DNA from: Hormiphora californensis
Taxonomy: Eukaryota; Ctenophora; Tentaculata; Cydippida; Pleurobrachiidae
Direction: 5' to 3'
NCBI GenBank assembly: GCA_020137815.1
Contig: CM035351.1
Location: 8,502,600 to 8,566,599 of the forward strand
DNA length: 64,000 nt
Shown: positions 36,951 through 51,000 of the stretch, in pieces
How the letters are laid out: every line of letters starts with the position of its first letter
Position numbering within the stretch: position 1 is the first letter of the stretch
Position numbers and translations under genes: made by a program
The notes under the pieces: model-generated
The model's input: the letters and a program-made list of their open reading frames with translations, nothing else
Told to the model about the DNA's origin: nothing
The model's database searches: none

Positions 36951-37284
36951 CCATTTCCCTGTCCTTCCTACATCTTCATGAGACTTAGTAGAGGGATCAT
37001 CCAAGCCAGAGTAGTGAGAATTTTAGGTTCTTAGTGTGTTTTTTCTGTTTTAAGTGTATCTTGGCCTACGAGTTTGTGTAGAGTCTGAGTAGATGAGGTT
37101 CCAGATTGACTGAGTCTAAAGGGAGAAACGAAAGAAGAAAGAAGATCCATACATACCGTTTTAACGTTATTACCGATAAAAAACTATGCCATGTATGGAC
37201 AATAAACTATTCGTGATGCTGAACTCTATTATTACCTATTAACCGTGTGTGTCTCATCTGATATTATGTCTGTTGTTATTATTT

Positions 37285-37500
37285 TGATGTTCACTTGTAC
37301 CTGTTTGTTTATTTATTTATTTGACTGTTCTTTTGTTTGTTTGTTTGTATGTATGCTTGTTTGTTAACTTTATTGTTTGCCTGTCTGTTTAGTGTTAACT
37401 TATTTGTTTGTTTGTTTGCTTATTTATTTGGTTGTTTGTTTGTTCGTTTTGTTTGTCTGCGGGCTGTGTTGGTTTGTTTGTGCACTTTTTCAAAAGCCGT
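37285..37500. repeat. (TTTG)n-rich stretch
   Basis: Degenerate TTTG/TTTA tetranucleotide repeat. The apparent Cys/Leu/Phe-rich frames are artefacts of it. Confidence 0.7.
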
Positions 37501-37708
37501 TGTATCTCAGTTATTTAATTGTGCAGTTTATGCTGATGTTATCTGCCTCATTGTATCGTGAACTAGCTTAACCCGCTTTAGGTAACCGCTGGTGCTTTCA
37601 CATCAGCCTTGTAGCTTATTTTTTATATCTATTTATATTAAATATGTTTGGTGTAAGAGCGGGACAAGGTTTTAATATTTTTATATTGACTTTGTGATAA
37701 ATAGTGAT

Positions 37709-37794
37709 TAAACTTAAACTTAAACTTAAACTTAAACTTAAACTTAAACTTAAACTTAAACTTAAACTTAAACTTAAACTTAAACTTAAACTTA
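37709..37794. repeat. (AAACTT)n hexamer array
   Basis: About 14 perfect AAACTT units. Many LINEs end in short tandem repeats, so it could be the 3' tail of the element that begins near 35917. Confidence 0.9.
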
Positions 37795-38062
37795 TTAACT
37801 TTGGTTTAGCCAAAACGGTTGAGTGGTTTGGCGGTTAGAGCCGTTGTAGTGCAGGTTAATTTTTGGCAGTAGCCAGCACGTAGCTGTAAACAGGCCATTT
37901 AAAGGGTATTTGAATTTTGATAGATAATCGCTAATCAGCCCTAACCCGTACCAATCGCCAAAAGTTTGCATTGTGACTTTATGTGTTTGGACTGACAGAT
38001 GATCTGTCACAGATCATTGGATATTTGTCATATATTTAATCAAAATACCCATTTAAGACAGT

Positions 38063-41000
38063 ATGTCCGATTTATGGCAGAGTCCGTATGTCAATGTTTT
38101 CAAGCACTATGGAGTGGGACAATGGAAGAAATCACGAAAAGAGGGGGATGTGACGTCTCTTATGGACAGGGTTGTCAAGGTAATAATTTGATTTCTGTCT
38201 GCAATGGCCACACACGATGACCCAATTAACCCGTCAAATTTAATTGCAGTGTCCAATATTCAAGATTGCTGGAGTGGTCCCGGCTAATAACTACATCGCA
38301 GTTCCAAAGCATAACTCCCAATCACTGGGACTGACGGGTCAAACACTTTTCCTACTTTTTAAGCCTCTCCCCGGACAGTTTTTCATTGTTCATTTCGAGG
38401 TAATTTGTTCATTTCTCTCAACCTTCCTCCCCATACTATCTTTCTTAAATCTGAACCACACTAAGATTTAAAGTAGTTAGGCACGGGCAGGCACGGGGGA
38501 GATTCAAAGATCATGTAACCATTTCAATCAATCAATCCATGATTGGAGATCGTCCACCATCTAGTTATTCCTAGGATCCCGCGGAATAACTGGATGGTGA
38601 ACGATCTTCAAACTACCTACAATTTTAGTTTAAAATGTCTACAGAGGGCACAGAATAGTCCAAATATAAATAAAAGTTTCATAAGCTAATCTTGTCAATT
38701 TTTCTGGGTGAAGCCCAACGCTTGTAAAGATCCCACATGAACACCCTGGTTATATAGGTGATTATATATAATATCAAATTATCTCTGCCCTCTAACCGAC
38801 TAACCAGCCATCATATTCCCACTTGTCAGGTGGTTACTCGATGTGGAGCCGTTATTCGTATAAGCGTTTCGAATCTGTATAAACAGTTTAAAGCCTCTTC
38901 AACCTGGCTCCAATTCCCATACTCACCACCGGAAAACAGCAGGTGGACTGTTATGCAGCTCTCATTTTTGTTGCTGCTCCGTAAATACGTCAACAAGGAT
39001 TATTCCCACTTGAAGTGCATGAAGTTGTGTGCCAACATGCTGATAAAGAATGTGATGATGACCTCACGACCCTACTCCGCGAGCCTTCTCCCAACGAAAG
39101 CCCGGACAGTTGACGAGGTTACATCTAGAGAGGGAACTGGTTGTGAGGAACCCCTCCCCCGAGAAATGCGGTACCCCGTCCCCAGTGGGTGTTCCTGGGT
39201 TGATGTCTATCACCTGGTGAGACTCCCTGAGACTACCGAGAATATTAGTGTGCCCATTAGACAGAAGGCAGTTCTCCCCACCACTACTCCGCCACCCTTT
39301 CTATCTGCTACCAAGGGTAACAGGGTATTCAGGGAGTTACCCGTTGTGAAGAATGAACACAGCAAGATTTCGGTTGGGAGGAGTAAAGTTAAAGTAAGCG
39401 AAAAGATTAATGAAGATTTTCAGAATATGTCACTCACTGAAAACGTTACAATAACCTACGGGAAGAATCTTAACAAAAAATCGGATAGAACAACAGCAGT
39501 TGTAGGTCCTATCTGCCAGTTGAGGAGGGTGGTTGGATTTGGTCCTTGTCGTAATGTCATCCTCTCCTCGACTAGCGAGTTCCTGTACTATGCAGCAGGT
39601 AGCATGATAGTGGAGCAACGTCTTGACACTTCAGAGCAGAGAATATTCGCAGGACACACAGACACCGTCCTCGCGTTTACAGTCAACCCAACTGACGAAT
39701 ACCTAGCATCCTCACAACGGGACAGCCCCCTTGTTAGATTGTGGTCCCTGGCCAGTGGGGAGTGCATTGGACTGGTCAAATCCTCCGAGGACCCCTGCAA
39801 CATCCTCCAATTCTCGACGTCAGACAAATGTCTACTGGGTGTCTGCGCTGCACGTCCTCGATCCAGGTTCATCCTGTGGGATACCTCCCTACTCAAGCTA
39901 AAGGGAGATGTTAGTATTGTTACTGAGGGGTCGTGTTCTGACACCATTATCACCGCTCAACTCTCCGCCACCAGCTCATCACGCATTGCCAGCTGCTCCT
40001 CGAGGGCTCTCCAAATTTGGAGGATCCGGGCTGGAAAACTGAAGACCTGCTCCATATCCTCGTTTAATGGTTTGGAATATGTGTTACGAGATGTGAAATG
40101 GGGCACACTCGCATCTAATACCGAAGAAATGATCTATGCAGCGACAGGATCGGGTATAGTAGTTCAGGTGGATTCGCACAGGGCCGTAGTTGTACGATGT
40201 ATCGATCTAACAACAGTGGAGGGACCCTGGGATTAAGAGCCTGAATGGCTTGGCGGTAGCACGGTGCATTTAGCTGTCACAGTTGGGGAGGATGGGATGT
40301 TGAGAGTGTGGGATCCCGAGTGGAGGGAGGTGATGCTGAAAGTAGGGCACGAAGCTGCCTGTAACGGGGTGTGGGGTCTCCACTGATGGGCTCAAGTTAC
40401 TAGCTGTCACTGAGACAGACACCGTGGGAGTGCTGGATGCAACTACCAAGTCTTATACTACTGTTGTCCGGAGTCACTCTAAAAGGTACTTATAATGTGC
40501 AATTGTTTATTGTTATACCGCGTGGCCCGAAAAATCTAAAGGCAAGTTGGCCTTCATATCTCTCAGAATTATAATTTCAATCACTCTGATATTTTGACAC
40601 AATTTTTGTCTTTTGTTTTAATGGTACTAGTTTGTCTGTCTGTGCAATCTGTTAATGCTTTATTCTGATTTATAATCCCATCTTTCCTTCAATCAGAGTC
40701 CTGTCTGTGGCGGTTGATAGACGCCACATAGCAACAATATCAGCTGATTCCAGTTTGCGTGTTTGGGAGCTCCCCTCTCTCTCCCAGCTGTACGAAGTGT
40801 TCTCCTCTGGAGAGTGTCCTACCACCCTGGCCTTCCACCCCTACAAGAACGGTGAGTTACTCTTCAGCAGCCTGTGCAGGGGCTGGTGCCACCTTGGCCA
40901 GATCCATAGGTCCAATGAGCCAGGCGTTGCTAAGGCGACTAACACGGCGTTTAAGGTACAACCCGTGCACCTTGATCTGCTCTAAACGGGCCCTGATCAG

Positions 41001-43282
41001 CCCGGTGGTAAAGGCGTATAGAATCGGGTCGGAGAGGCAGTTTAGGTAGAGGGCCATGTACCAGTAATGTCGGAAACCTACCAGATTTAGGATGTCATAG
41101 AGAATGACAAATGGAAGCCAGGACATGGTGAAACACACACAGATCAGGACTGCTCGTATGGATATCATCCTCACACAATCATTCCTCTTCTTCCTCAACC
41201 GCTTCAATATCAGAGAGTAGGAGACTGTGTTGAGAAGCAGAGGACACAGTGCAAACACCGCACTGCTGATCTTAGAAAACATCTTCCGGCTGAAGTTTGA
41301 TGTGTCAAAGAGACATGTGGAGAGGGAGCTGTTGTAAACGATCATCCCTCCGTGATCTCCGTGATGATGGTGGGATGTCAGGAATGATTCGGCTGCCATG
41401 ATTATAAGATAACAGAGGGGTAGAAACCAGCACAGACCAATCATCTTCTTTAGGTTCGCACGGTGGCCTCGTTTCGTGTACCTGTCACGTAGTATTTAAT
41501 CAGCGATATTTTATATGATTTATATGATTTATAAGATTATTTAAAAATAGGAACTATTGATATGGGCAGGGGAAAGTTTCACGTTTCATCACGAACCTCA
41601 AAGGTATGATAACCGCGACGTATCTATCGTAGGTGATTGGTAGAACGGATAGGAGGTTAACATGGAGAAGCAGTGGTGTTAGAATAGGTTGAGCCAGGCA
41701 CACAATCGGGATAAGGTCCTCTTTCGTTGGCTTACCGTACGCTAAAGAACGTGTGTTTTATTGGAAGTCTCTGAAAATGTTGACCCCAGCCGAATCCTGT
41801 TGCTAATTTTACTCAAATATAAAGATGGATTATTAATTATATACCTGGTCCGGCGATGACTGCTCCATAAAGGGACCACAGTAGGTCACTAACGCTCAGG
41901 TTCATGTATGTCAGATTATAGGTCTTCTGGATCCTCCTCTCCAGTAGAAATACAGTTATCATAATAAAGTTGATACCCACACCAACCCCACACAAACAAG
42001 AGAGGACGCTGCCATATGCTGCAAAATCTAATGGCATCTTGACAGAAGTGAGGGGCACCCTGACATGCCAATGCTCTGACAGGGACACCGGCCACCGGCT
42101 TAATAACGAGTTCTTGGCACCCCGCACCCGCCCCTTAATAATAACGAGTTCTTGAGAAGGAGAAACGTGGTCAACTAATTTCTGGTTTCCCCAAGCTGCC
42201 CGTAATTAAGTAGAAGTACTACAGTAGTATTATAACAGAGGGAGTGCTGCTGCAGCTGCTTTATATAATTACCAGCCCCTTTCTGTTGCAGGTACGCTAG
42301 TGGTGGGTTATAGCAAGGGTACAGTTCGAGTTGTAACAGAGGGAGATGTTACAGAAGAGCTCTTTGATCTATCTGCAGCGGTAACATCAACTATCTTCAC
42401 ACCTAACGGGAGGAGGTTATTTGCATGCGATGCCCTGGGAACCTTAACTGTATATCCGGGTGATAAGGACGCCCTCCTTCTAGCTCACTCAATGAAACAC
42501 ATGGTGGCCAAGGGTGGACACCGGGCACCCCAGACCATTGCCGTGAGTGCGGACAGCCGACTGGTGGCATTCCCCGGTCCCACGGAGCATTGTGTAACCG
42601 TTCTTGATACGGACACTCTCAACTGTCTACTGAAACTGGATGTTGGCAGTGCGGTGTCCTCCTGTTTGGACAGCGTGGCTAGTGTCACATTTGGCACTGT
42701 AATGTCACGGGATTTGTTTGTCTGTACTGTAACCGGCCGGGTCCTCAGGGTTGATTCCCGAAGTGGTGTAATTGTGTCCACCCACCAGCCCTTCCCGTCC
42801 GGTCCACCCCTTCTTCTGGCCACTGAGTATTTCGTGTTGGCAGCGGCAGGTCGACACTTCAAACTAACGGAGTATGGAAGTTTATCGACCCTACAGCGGT
42901 TTATAGCCCATGATACGGTGACCTGGGCAGCCCTGGCCACTGGAAAGTTGGTGATTGTGGGAGATGTAATGACTGTTTGGAGTGTAGACACAAAGTCTGC
43001 ACGGACAGTTGAACCCGCTAACAACAGGTTAGAGAGAATTAAGTGTGGTAAATACGGAGTTATTTATCATTTTCTGGACACGATAATAAATGTATCACCA
43101 TTGTTTGTTTCCAGTATAATTGTGAAGGAAGATGATATGGAAGAAGAGAAGGTTGATGAGCACCCACCAACCCCTCAGTTACCACCTACACCTCAGCCGC
43201 CCCACTCCCCCGTTGAACAACACTCTCCCACTGGTATTAAAATGGGGAATATTATATCTTTCTTTCTCTGTCTTTCTCTCTC

Positions 43283-43366
<84 letters not shown>

Positions 43367-46300
43367 TTTCTCTCTCTTTAATTTTTTGAGACAGTTCTGA
43401 ACACTGCACAATGGTTTATAGACAGGGAGCTAGATAAAGAGATGGTTATTATGTGATTTATGAGAGAGTAATTATGAATTATGGTCTGCTACGGGGTTTA
43501 TTCCTTGTTGAGAGGAAAATACAGAGATCCACTAGAAGGCAACACAGAATTAGTGGAAGGTAAATGAGTTGTCTCCACCTGACAGGTTCGCTGGTTAATG
43601 AAGTAGAGGACACGACTCTCTTCCAGACAGTTGACATTGATGGTTATGAGAGGGAGGGATATGATGAGGGGGAGGATGATCATGCCTTAGTGATCGAGGA
43701 GGAATCAGAAGATGATCAAGATGGCGAGGCAGCGGCCCTTCCTCCGCTGAACGGTCGTCATCCCTTCAAGTTGTCCCCGGAAGTCCCGTCTCCCATCTCA
43801 CCCGAACCCAGTTTGGAGCCACCTCGCTCCCTTAAACACATCAAATCAGACACCCCGTAAGCTACTTTCATTAATTATCGCTATGGTATTGCGATAAATA
43901 TTATAATATTTATTGCAATGCCTTAGAAGTTAAGTGGTAAGTAATACTAAAAGATGGGGCTAAGTAGCGTACCACCTAGTCGTCTCGAGACAGAGCAAAA
44001 GCTTCGTTCAATATGTCGCGACACCATATCGCTAATTTTTTTAACCATTTTTTCTCGCCTATTGTCAGATAGAGAGTTGACATTTTAAAATATATCAATT
44101 TTCAAATGCCAAAGCTCTATCGAATCCAAGTCTATCGTGAATCATTCATCTTGTCTCAATTTTCTATTAATAAAAGTACGACACACCACACCATATTCTC
44201 CCTATATGCTCTCATCAGGCACTCATCTCTTTCCGATAAGCGGTACATGGTATCGGAGGAAGAGGCGGGGATCAGGCTGGTAACAGTTATTGGTAGTGAC
44301 ACACACGCCAGGGACAATCTGATATGGAGGGGACAAAATCTCTCCTACTCTCAGGGAAATGTGGTAGTCACTGAGAACTTAAAGTAAGTGGAAAAATAAA
44401 ATGCCGATCCGAGCAGTACCTATCCGAATGCATCCTCCACTCTCTTTGTCTTTTTAATTCCCTGAATATCGAGAAACAAATTTACTGATCACGGATTTAA
44501 AATTATTCCATTTTAGAACATCAGAGCAGCGACATTTGATTCAGCACTCTGAGAGGATAACATGTCTTGCTGCACCCCCGGGTAACATCACCCGGTTGGC
44601 ATCGTGTTCCGGTGCTTACAATCTGCAGCCCTCTGAGATCTGTATTTGGGAGGATGGGGATCTGATGGGCACTCTCTCATATCATGAACACCAGGTATAT
44701 CAGGATAGGAAACATGACATACATGTTGAGATCGGATCCGAGGGAAAAGAGAGAGCATCAGATAAGGAATATTGATGAGGGTGGGAGAAAGAGATATACT
44801 ATCGATCAGCGAGAGGGTTAGAGAAAGGTGTGAGTTGGGATGGAGTGGATTCGGAAATTGGGGAAATTTGCATTTACCCCATAAATACCTAATGAGATAA
44901 TACATATACGCCATATGCACATGTTTTATGCATCTCATATTGTAAGTTTTATGTAACGGTGATTCTCAATGAATAATACCGACTTTGTCTCATATTAGAC
45001 TGTCCTCTCCGCTGTGTGAGGCTGCGTGCGAGATCTGTTACATTTCATGTTTTATCGGAGTGTAATTGATCGGGGTATAATTATAGTGTATGAGAATCAA
45101 TGAATGCTTAAATATTCACATACCCGAGCGAAGTTCCTAAAGACATTGTATAACATGTTTACTGTTTAGTCGCTGATTGTCCCTCTATGACACACTCAAT
45201 GTGTCCTGATTCTCTCAAACATCTTTTTAGGAGTCATATACCTAAAACACCTTACAGTACTTTGAAGAAGCTTATTTGAGTTCCCCTCTCAGAACTGAAA
45301 TCAAAGTCTCTCTTTAGTTGAAATTTAGTCCAAAAACCAATTAAATAAATTAGTTTGGATGCCCGGGCCCATTTGGTGTCACGGGGGTAAAACCTTTAGG
45401 CTACTGTCATAAATAATGGCATATCTCGTTTATTTTTCAATACACATCTCTCGTTTTTCTTTTCTCTTTCTCTCCCTCCCTCTATCTCTTTCCCCCTCTT
45501 TTCCTCTTTCTCCCACTCTCCACCTCCATATTTCCCTCTTTCTCTTTTTTTTTCTCTCTTTTATTTATATTTCTCTTACTATTTCTCCGTCTTTCTCGAT
45601 ATATCTCACTCTTTATATCACAATTTGTTTTTCTTTATCTCTCTCGATATTCATCATTTATGACAGTAGCCTAAAGGTTTTACCCCCGTGACACCAAATG
45701 GGCCCGGGCATCCAAACTAATTTATTTAATTGGTTTTTGGACTAAATTTCTGTTCTTTTTGGTGTAAAAAAGAGACAACTTTTTTCCTGATTTTATTTTG
45801 GGATCTGAATGCTACATAAATATGCATATAACGGCTAAACGGTGGGAGTTACGAACTTTTGTCTGGGGGAAGACCCCCATAAATCGACTATTTTGAGTCG
45901 GAATATAATACCCAAGAAAACGTTTTAGGGTCAGCCGAAGTGGAAATTTTAAAGGGTATGCATAAAATCATGAATTTGAGCATAAATATGCAAATAACGG
46001 CTAAACGGTGCGAGATACGAATTTTTGTTCGGGGGACGACCCCCCACAAATCGACTATTTTGAGTCTGAATATACTCAAGAAAACGTTCTAGGGTCAGCC
46101 GAAGTGGAAATTTTAAAGAATATGCATAAATTTGAGCATAAATATGCAAATAACGGCTAAACGGTGCGAGATACGAATTTTTGTCGGGGGGACGACCCCC
46201 CATAAATCGACTATTTTGAGTCGGAATATACCCAAGAAAACGTTCTAGGGTCAGCCGAAGTGGAAATTTTAACGGGTATGCATAAAATCATGAATTTGAG

Positions 46301-47954
46301 CATAAATATGCAAATAACGGCTAAACGGTGCGAGATACGAATTTTTGTCCGGGGGACGACCCCCCATAAATTGACTATTTTGAGTCGGAATATACCCATG
46401 AAAACGTTTTAGGACGAGCCGAAGTGGAGATATAACGCAATTAAGTTATTAAAATGAATAATTAATGAATAATTAATGAATAATTAATGAACTATGGCGA
46501 TTTCGAAGTTTTCACATAGCCTATACCACGCCAAATAATGCAAGGAACCAATGTTCCAAACGGCAAGTCTCTACTATTTCTGGTTTAGGAGAACACTCAA
46601 TCTCCTCCCCTCCCGTCCCCTCCCGTCCCCTCCCGTCCCCTCCCTTACATTTTTGCATTTTGGGACCCCTCTGGCAAATTTTTACCTTACATCCGATCAT
46701 TCTGAAATTTTGTATGCCTCTTTTCCTATATGAGGGCCCTCAGAGTACAAAATTTCATCCCTCTACTTCATCTGGAACATGCATTTTTAAAGCATCAAAA
46801 ACCCCGAAATTTGCAATGGTATATAGTAGCACTGGCAGGTTAACGCGCTTGTGTGTAGAAGTATTCCGTGTGCTCTCTCTTTTATTTTTTGAGTTAGAGG
46901 GTATTTCTAAGGTGGGGGCTCTGCCCCCACACCCCCGTTTAGGGTGGGGGCTGCGCCCCCACACCCCCCTTTTGGGCCCGGGGCACTTGCCAGTGCTATG
47001 ATCCTTGATCGACCTCACCTTACCATGCATCAGTCGGGCTAATCAATCTGCTGCACTTATTCCGCTACTAACTATAAAAGGCTTCTCATTTATGTGGTCC
47101 ATGACTCTCTTGAGAGTTCAGCCTGAACAACCTCCTTGAGTGATCCTTCCCTGACTCCTCAACCTATCATCCCATTACTGAATCTTTCTTCAATAACCGA
47201 GAGCTTGGTAACGAAGTAACCCCTCCCTTCCCAGCGCACGAATGTCGCGAGGGGTTATTTCGCAAACAATCGAGAGCTAGATGTAGATTGTAGAGCTAGA
47301 TTGTAGACTACAGTGTACAGTGTAGACCTAGACTGTAGCTTTCCATACTGCCTCATGATCATGGAATGATATGACATACACATGACATATTGTCCTCTCT
47401 TTTTCTTTCGGTTTTTACACGTCCCACACCTCTGAACAGCGTCAATCTAGTCACGCCCCCCCCCCCCCCCTAGTCACGCACCCTCCAGGAGAGGGGGGGG
47501 GAACCCTCCTCATTTCATCAGGAGCGTGGAAGTAACACCTTTATCATTCCACTTTCATCCAATCATTCCAATTGCTTTCTCTCTCCCACAAGAAAACCCG
47601 ATTTGGAGATGAAACCCAAGAATCTGTCACAATGACGTTGGGCAGACGTCACGCGTTGGCTAAATAATTGATCGAATTTAAATACCTTTTTTAGTCGTAT
47701 CTCGACTACCCGTGATCATTCAGCTGTCCTTTATAAATCGAATTTTTTACGTAACTTTTATGTCTCTCAAATTAGTTTCTTGTCTTGTTACTATCCTGGT
47801 AGTTGGGGGCATTCCTGGTAGTTGGTGGCATTAGTGTAAAACTCTGCATCGCGTGAGTTTAATTTGACTGCTGCAGCAGCCGACGAGGGACGCATTTAAA
47901 GGGATGGAGATAGGGAGATGTCTTTCATTTATTTGTGATTACATTTTACTATAG

Positions 47955-48053
<99 letters not shown>

Positions 48054-51000
48054 TTTCTCTGCCTCACTGCTTATTTTAAAATTCCTGTCTGCTATGTTTC
48101 CACTTTCCTATTCAGTATACCCTTTGAGACAGTATTCTGCTTTGTAATATACTAATTATGCAAACTAATCGAATAACAACCATTTAATGAGGGCTTTGGA
48201 TATTACAGTTTACATAGTATCTTTTCGTTTCTTGTCTATTTCCATTTTTCCTGTAAATTTCGAGAGGTTTTTCATGGCATTATGTGCTTTTCAGAATGGG
48301 AGAAGAAAAATGTCGCCTTGAATATTATACTGAATACACTTATTCAACAATTGACCTCAATTATTCATTCAGATTCCAGGAGAAGACTTTCAATGCGTTG
48401 AAAGCACACTATATCTGCAAATGTTATGTTTTATATGCTTTGATCCATACCGAACGGTGACCACATTTATTCACAGCTTTAGTTAGTTCATTCAAGAAAA
48501 TATTTATTCTCTCCCAGGGCTTCTCTGCATTATCTCAACATATCTTTCATGCCGGTCTGGTTTAGCAGTAAGTTTATCCCTTTTTAAATACTGTTCTTAT
48601 TCACTTGGTTCTCATTGTGCAATCTTGTGCGATCAGTTTCATTATGGCGGAACCTCTTTTTTATCATTGCCACCTCTATAATCACCTTCTCTATTTTTAG
48701 TCGCCTCAATTTTATTCCTATATAAGAACTTAATTTAAAAGGCATATAAATTATCTGAATTCAGAGCTCAGACAAATTAACGTTATTGCGTTGTAATACC
48801 TGTTTTGTGCAACTTTCATTTCAATTACATTTTGTTCCCCCTAGTACTAGCGCTGTGATAAGACTCACTCCATATTCATTAATTAAACAGGTCCCACCCA
48901 CTCTCAGAATGAACGAATATGATGATGATGGTGGTGATGGTAGTACAGGGTGCTGCTAAAAAAGTGGTCACCTCCCTTCCTGTATCCACAGAAGCTCATC
49001 CTCAACTTTGGTCTCGACTTCACCTTCGGAACAGCCTGTTTGCTATGTTTTGTGTCCGGTGGCATTGGTAACACCGCCGCTTTCTTCTACTTCAAAATGT
49101 CACGGAACAACGTCGCCCACACCATCTACAAAGTCATCACTCTAACCGATGTGGTAGTTAGCGTGTGTGTTGTCCCCGTTGCTTGGTGCTACTTCTCGGA
49201 ACGGTCCCCGGGCCTCCTCTTTGGGATCCCAGCCCTATGTACCATCTGGGGATACACGTGGAACATAGTGGGGAGGCTCAGTATTTTCCTAGTCGTGGTC
49301 CTCAGTACAACCCGTACAATCCTCGTTATGAAGCCCTTCTATTCGATCAAGACCTCCTGGGTGCTCCTCTCCATCGCTCTCTACACCCTTTTCCTCCTGG
49401 TTCAGCTCCTGCTGAATGACTGGCTGCTCGATGCCTCAGTACAGTATAAGCGCCTCTACGGGGAGTGTGTGTTTTACACAGCCCTAAAACCACGATACCC
49501 CATCATCCACTTCATTGGCTACACAGTTCCCTTTATAATCCCCATGTTTGTGGTGTTGGTTAGCTGTGTGTGCACGGTGTATGCTATAGCGCTGAAGCCC
49601 AAATCGAATGATGCTCACAATGTCATTCTCCAGACCAGTAGTTCTCGTGTCACCAAGACCATCCTAATCTTCACCGCTGTCTACTGCATCTTCAATGTCC
49701 CACTGGTATTTGACCGGCTGTTCGTTGCCGTCCAGAACCTCTTCAAGGGCCACAAAGATCTCTACGAGTTCAAGTTCCGGGAGTACTACCTCAACTTTAC
49801 CTTTAGTCTCAGTGTGGCTATTAATAGTGCCCTCAATCCCTGGCTATACCTGTGGAGGATGGTCAACTTCAGGTCCTTCCTGAGGAGATGTGTCAGGAGG
49901 GCCATACCTCACCGATATAATGCCGTTGATCACAGTTGTGGTGGCCCCAACCTTGCCAAGCGTGGAACCCAGGAAACAATTAACCTGTGAACTTTACATG
50001 GACATTGTGTTGTAGAGTGGATTATATTTTGTAATAAAAGTTGTGAAATTCGACCCGCTATTATATTTTGAAACTATTATTAAATGTGCAATCAATGTGT
50101 ATTTTTATAGAAGGCATCACCTCTCGTACAACTAATTACTCCTCTCCTGACATTGACAGTGAATTTGCCAGGGTTGCCCACTAATAGACTGTAAGAGAGA
50201 AGAGGAAAAGGGTAGTGAGAGAGAGATAATAGGGAAGCAAGAGGGAGCGACAGGGAAAAAATAGAGGAATCAATATTTCTGATTTGCCCAATTCGACCAT
50301 TCACGAACATTTTGACAGATGTTCTATAAGGGAAGAGGAGGGTAAATTTAAATTTCCTTTCATGAACACACTGCACATGTGGCATAATGACATTACATCA
50401 TTATTTTCCCTACTCTTAAGATTATGCAAGGATATTGAAAACTCCGCCAGTTTCGTAAAAGGGAGATCTCATTACGACATACTCCAGTCATGCAAATTGC
50501 AATCACTATATAGTCTGACAAGTGACAACCACAATTAGAAGATCTGATGCAATGAACTCATTAAATTTGTCGTAGAATGATGTCTTCTAAGTTCTAATAC
50601 TTGAAAAGCTGCAACTAACTAACTACACAAAGTAATACCAGCTCCAGATCCCTGATTCTGTCGAGCAATTTACCAGGAATCCCTTCCGAAGTAACCTAAT
50701 AACTATATCTACATTTTTCTGCAGATTCAGAGTGTATCATTTACAGTTGATGGTAGTTACCTCATATCAGTGGGGAATTACAGGGAAAATGCACTTGTCG
50801 TGTGGAATATGAGCGATTTCAGTGTTCATACCGTTGCCAAGGTAATTTGGACTCGAGACTTGGACCGACAAATTAAAACTCTTTATTTTAGGAACGATTT
50901 ACTCTTCTAGTCTCAATTTGTCGCAATTCAACGCATCTATTAGTTCGTTAATTAGGAGAACAAGATTTTTAATATCTTCTCAGGCTGCTAATCTCGGTTC

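Noticed and set aside
42485-43024. 179-codon minus-strand frame
   Set aside because: It is antisense to conserved WDR90 coding sequence and reads as low-quality Arg/Thr/Ser-rich sequence.
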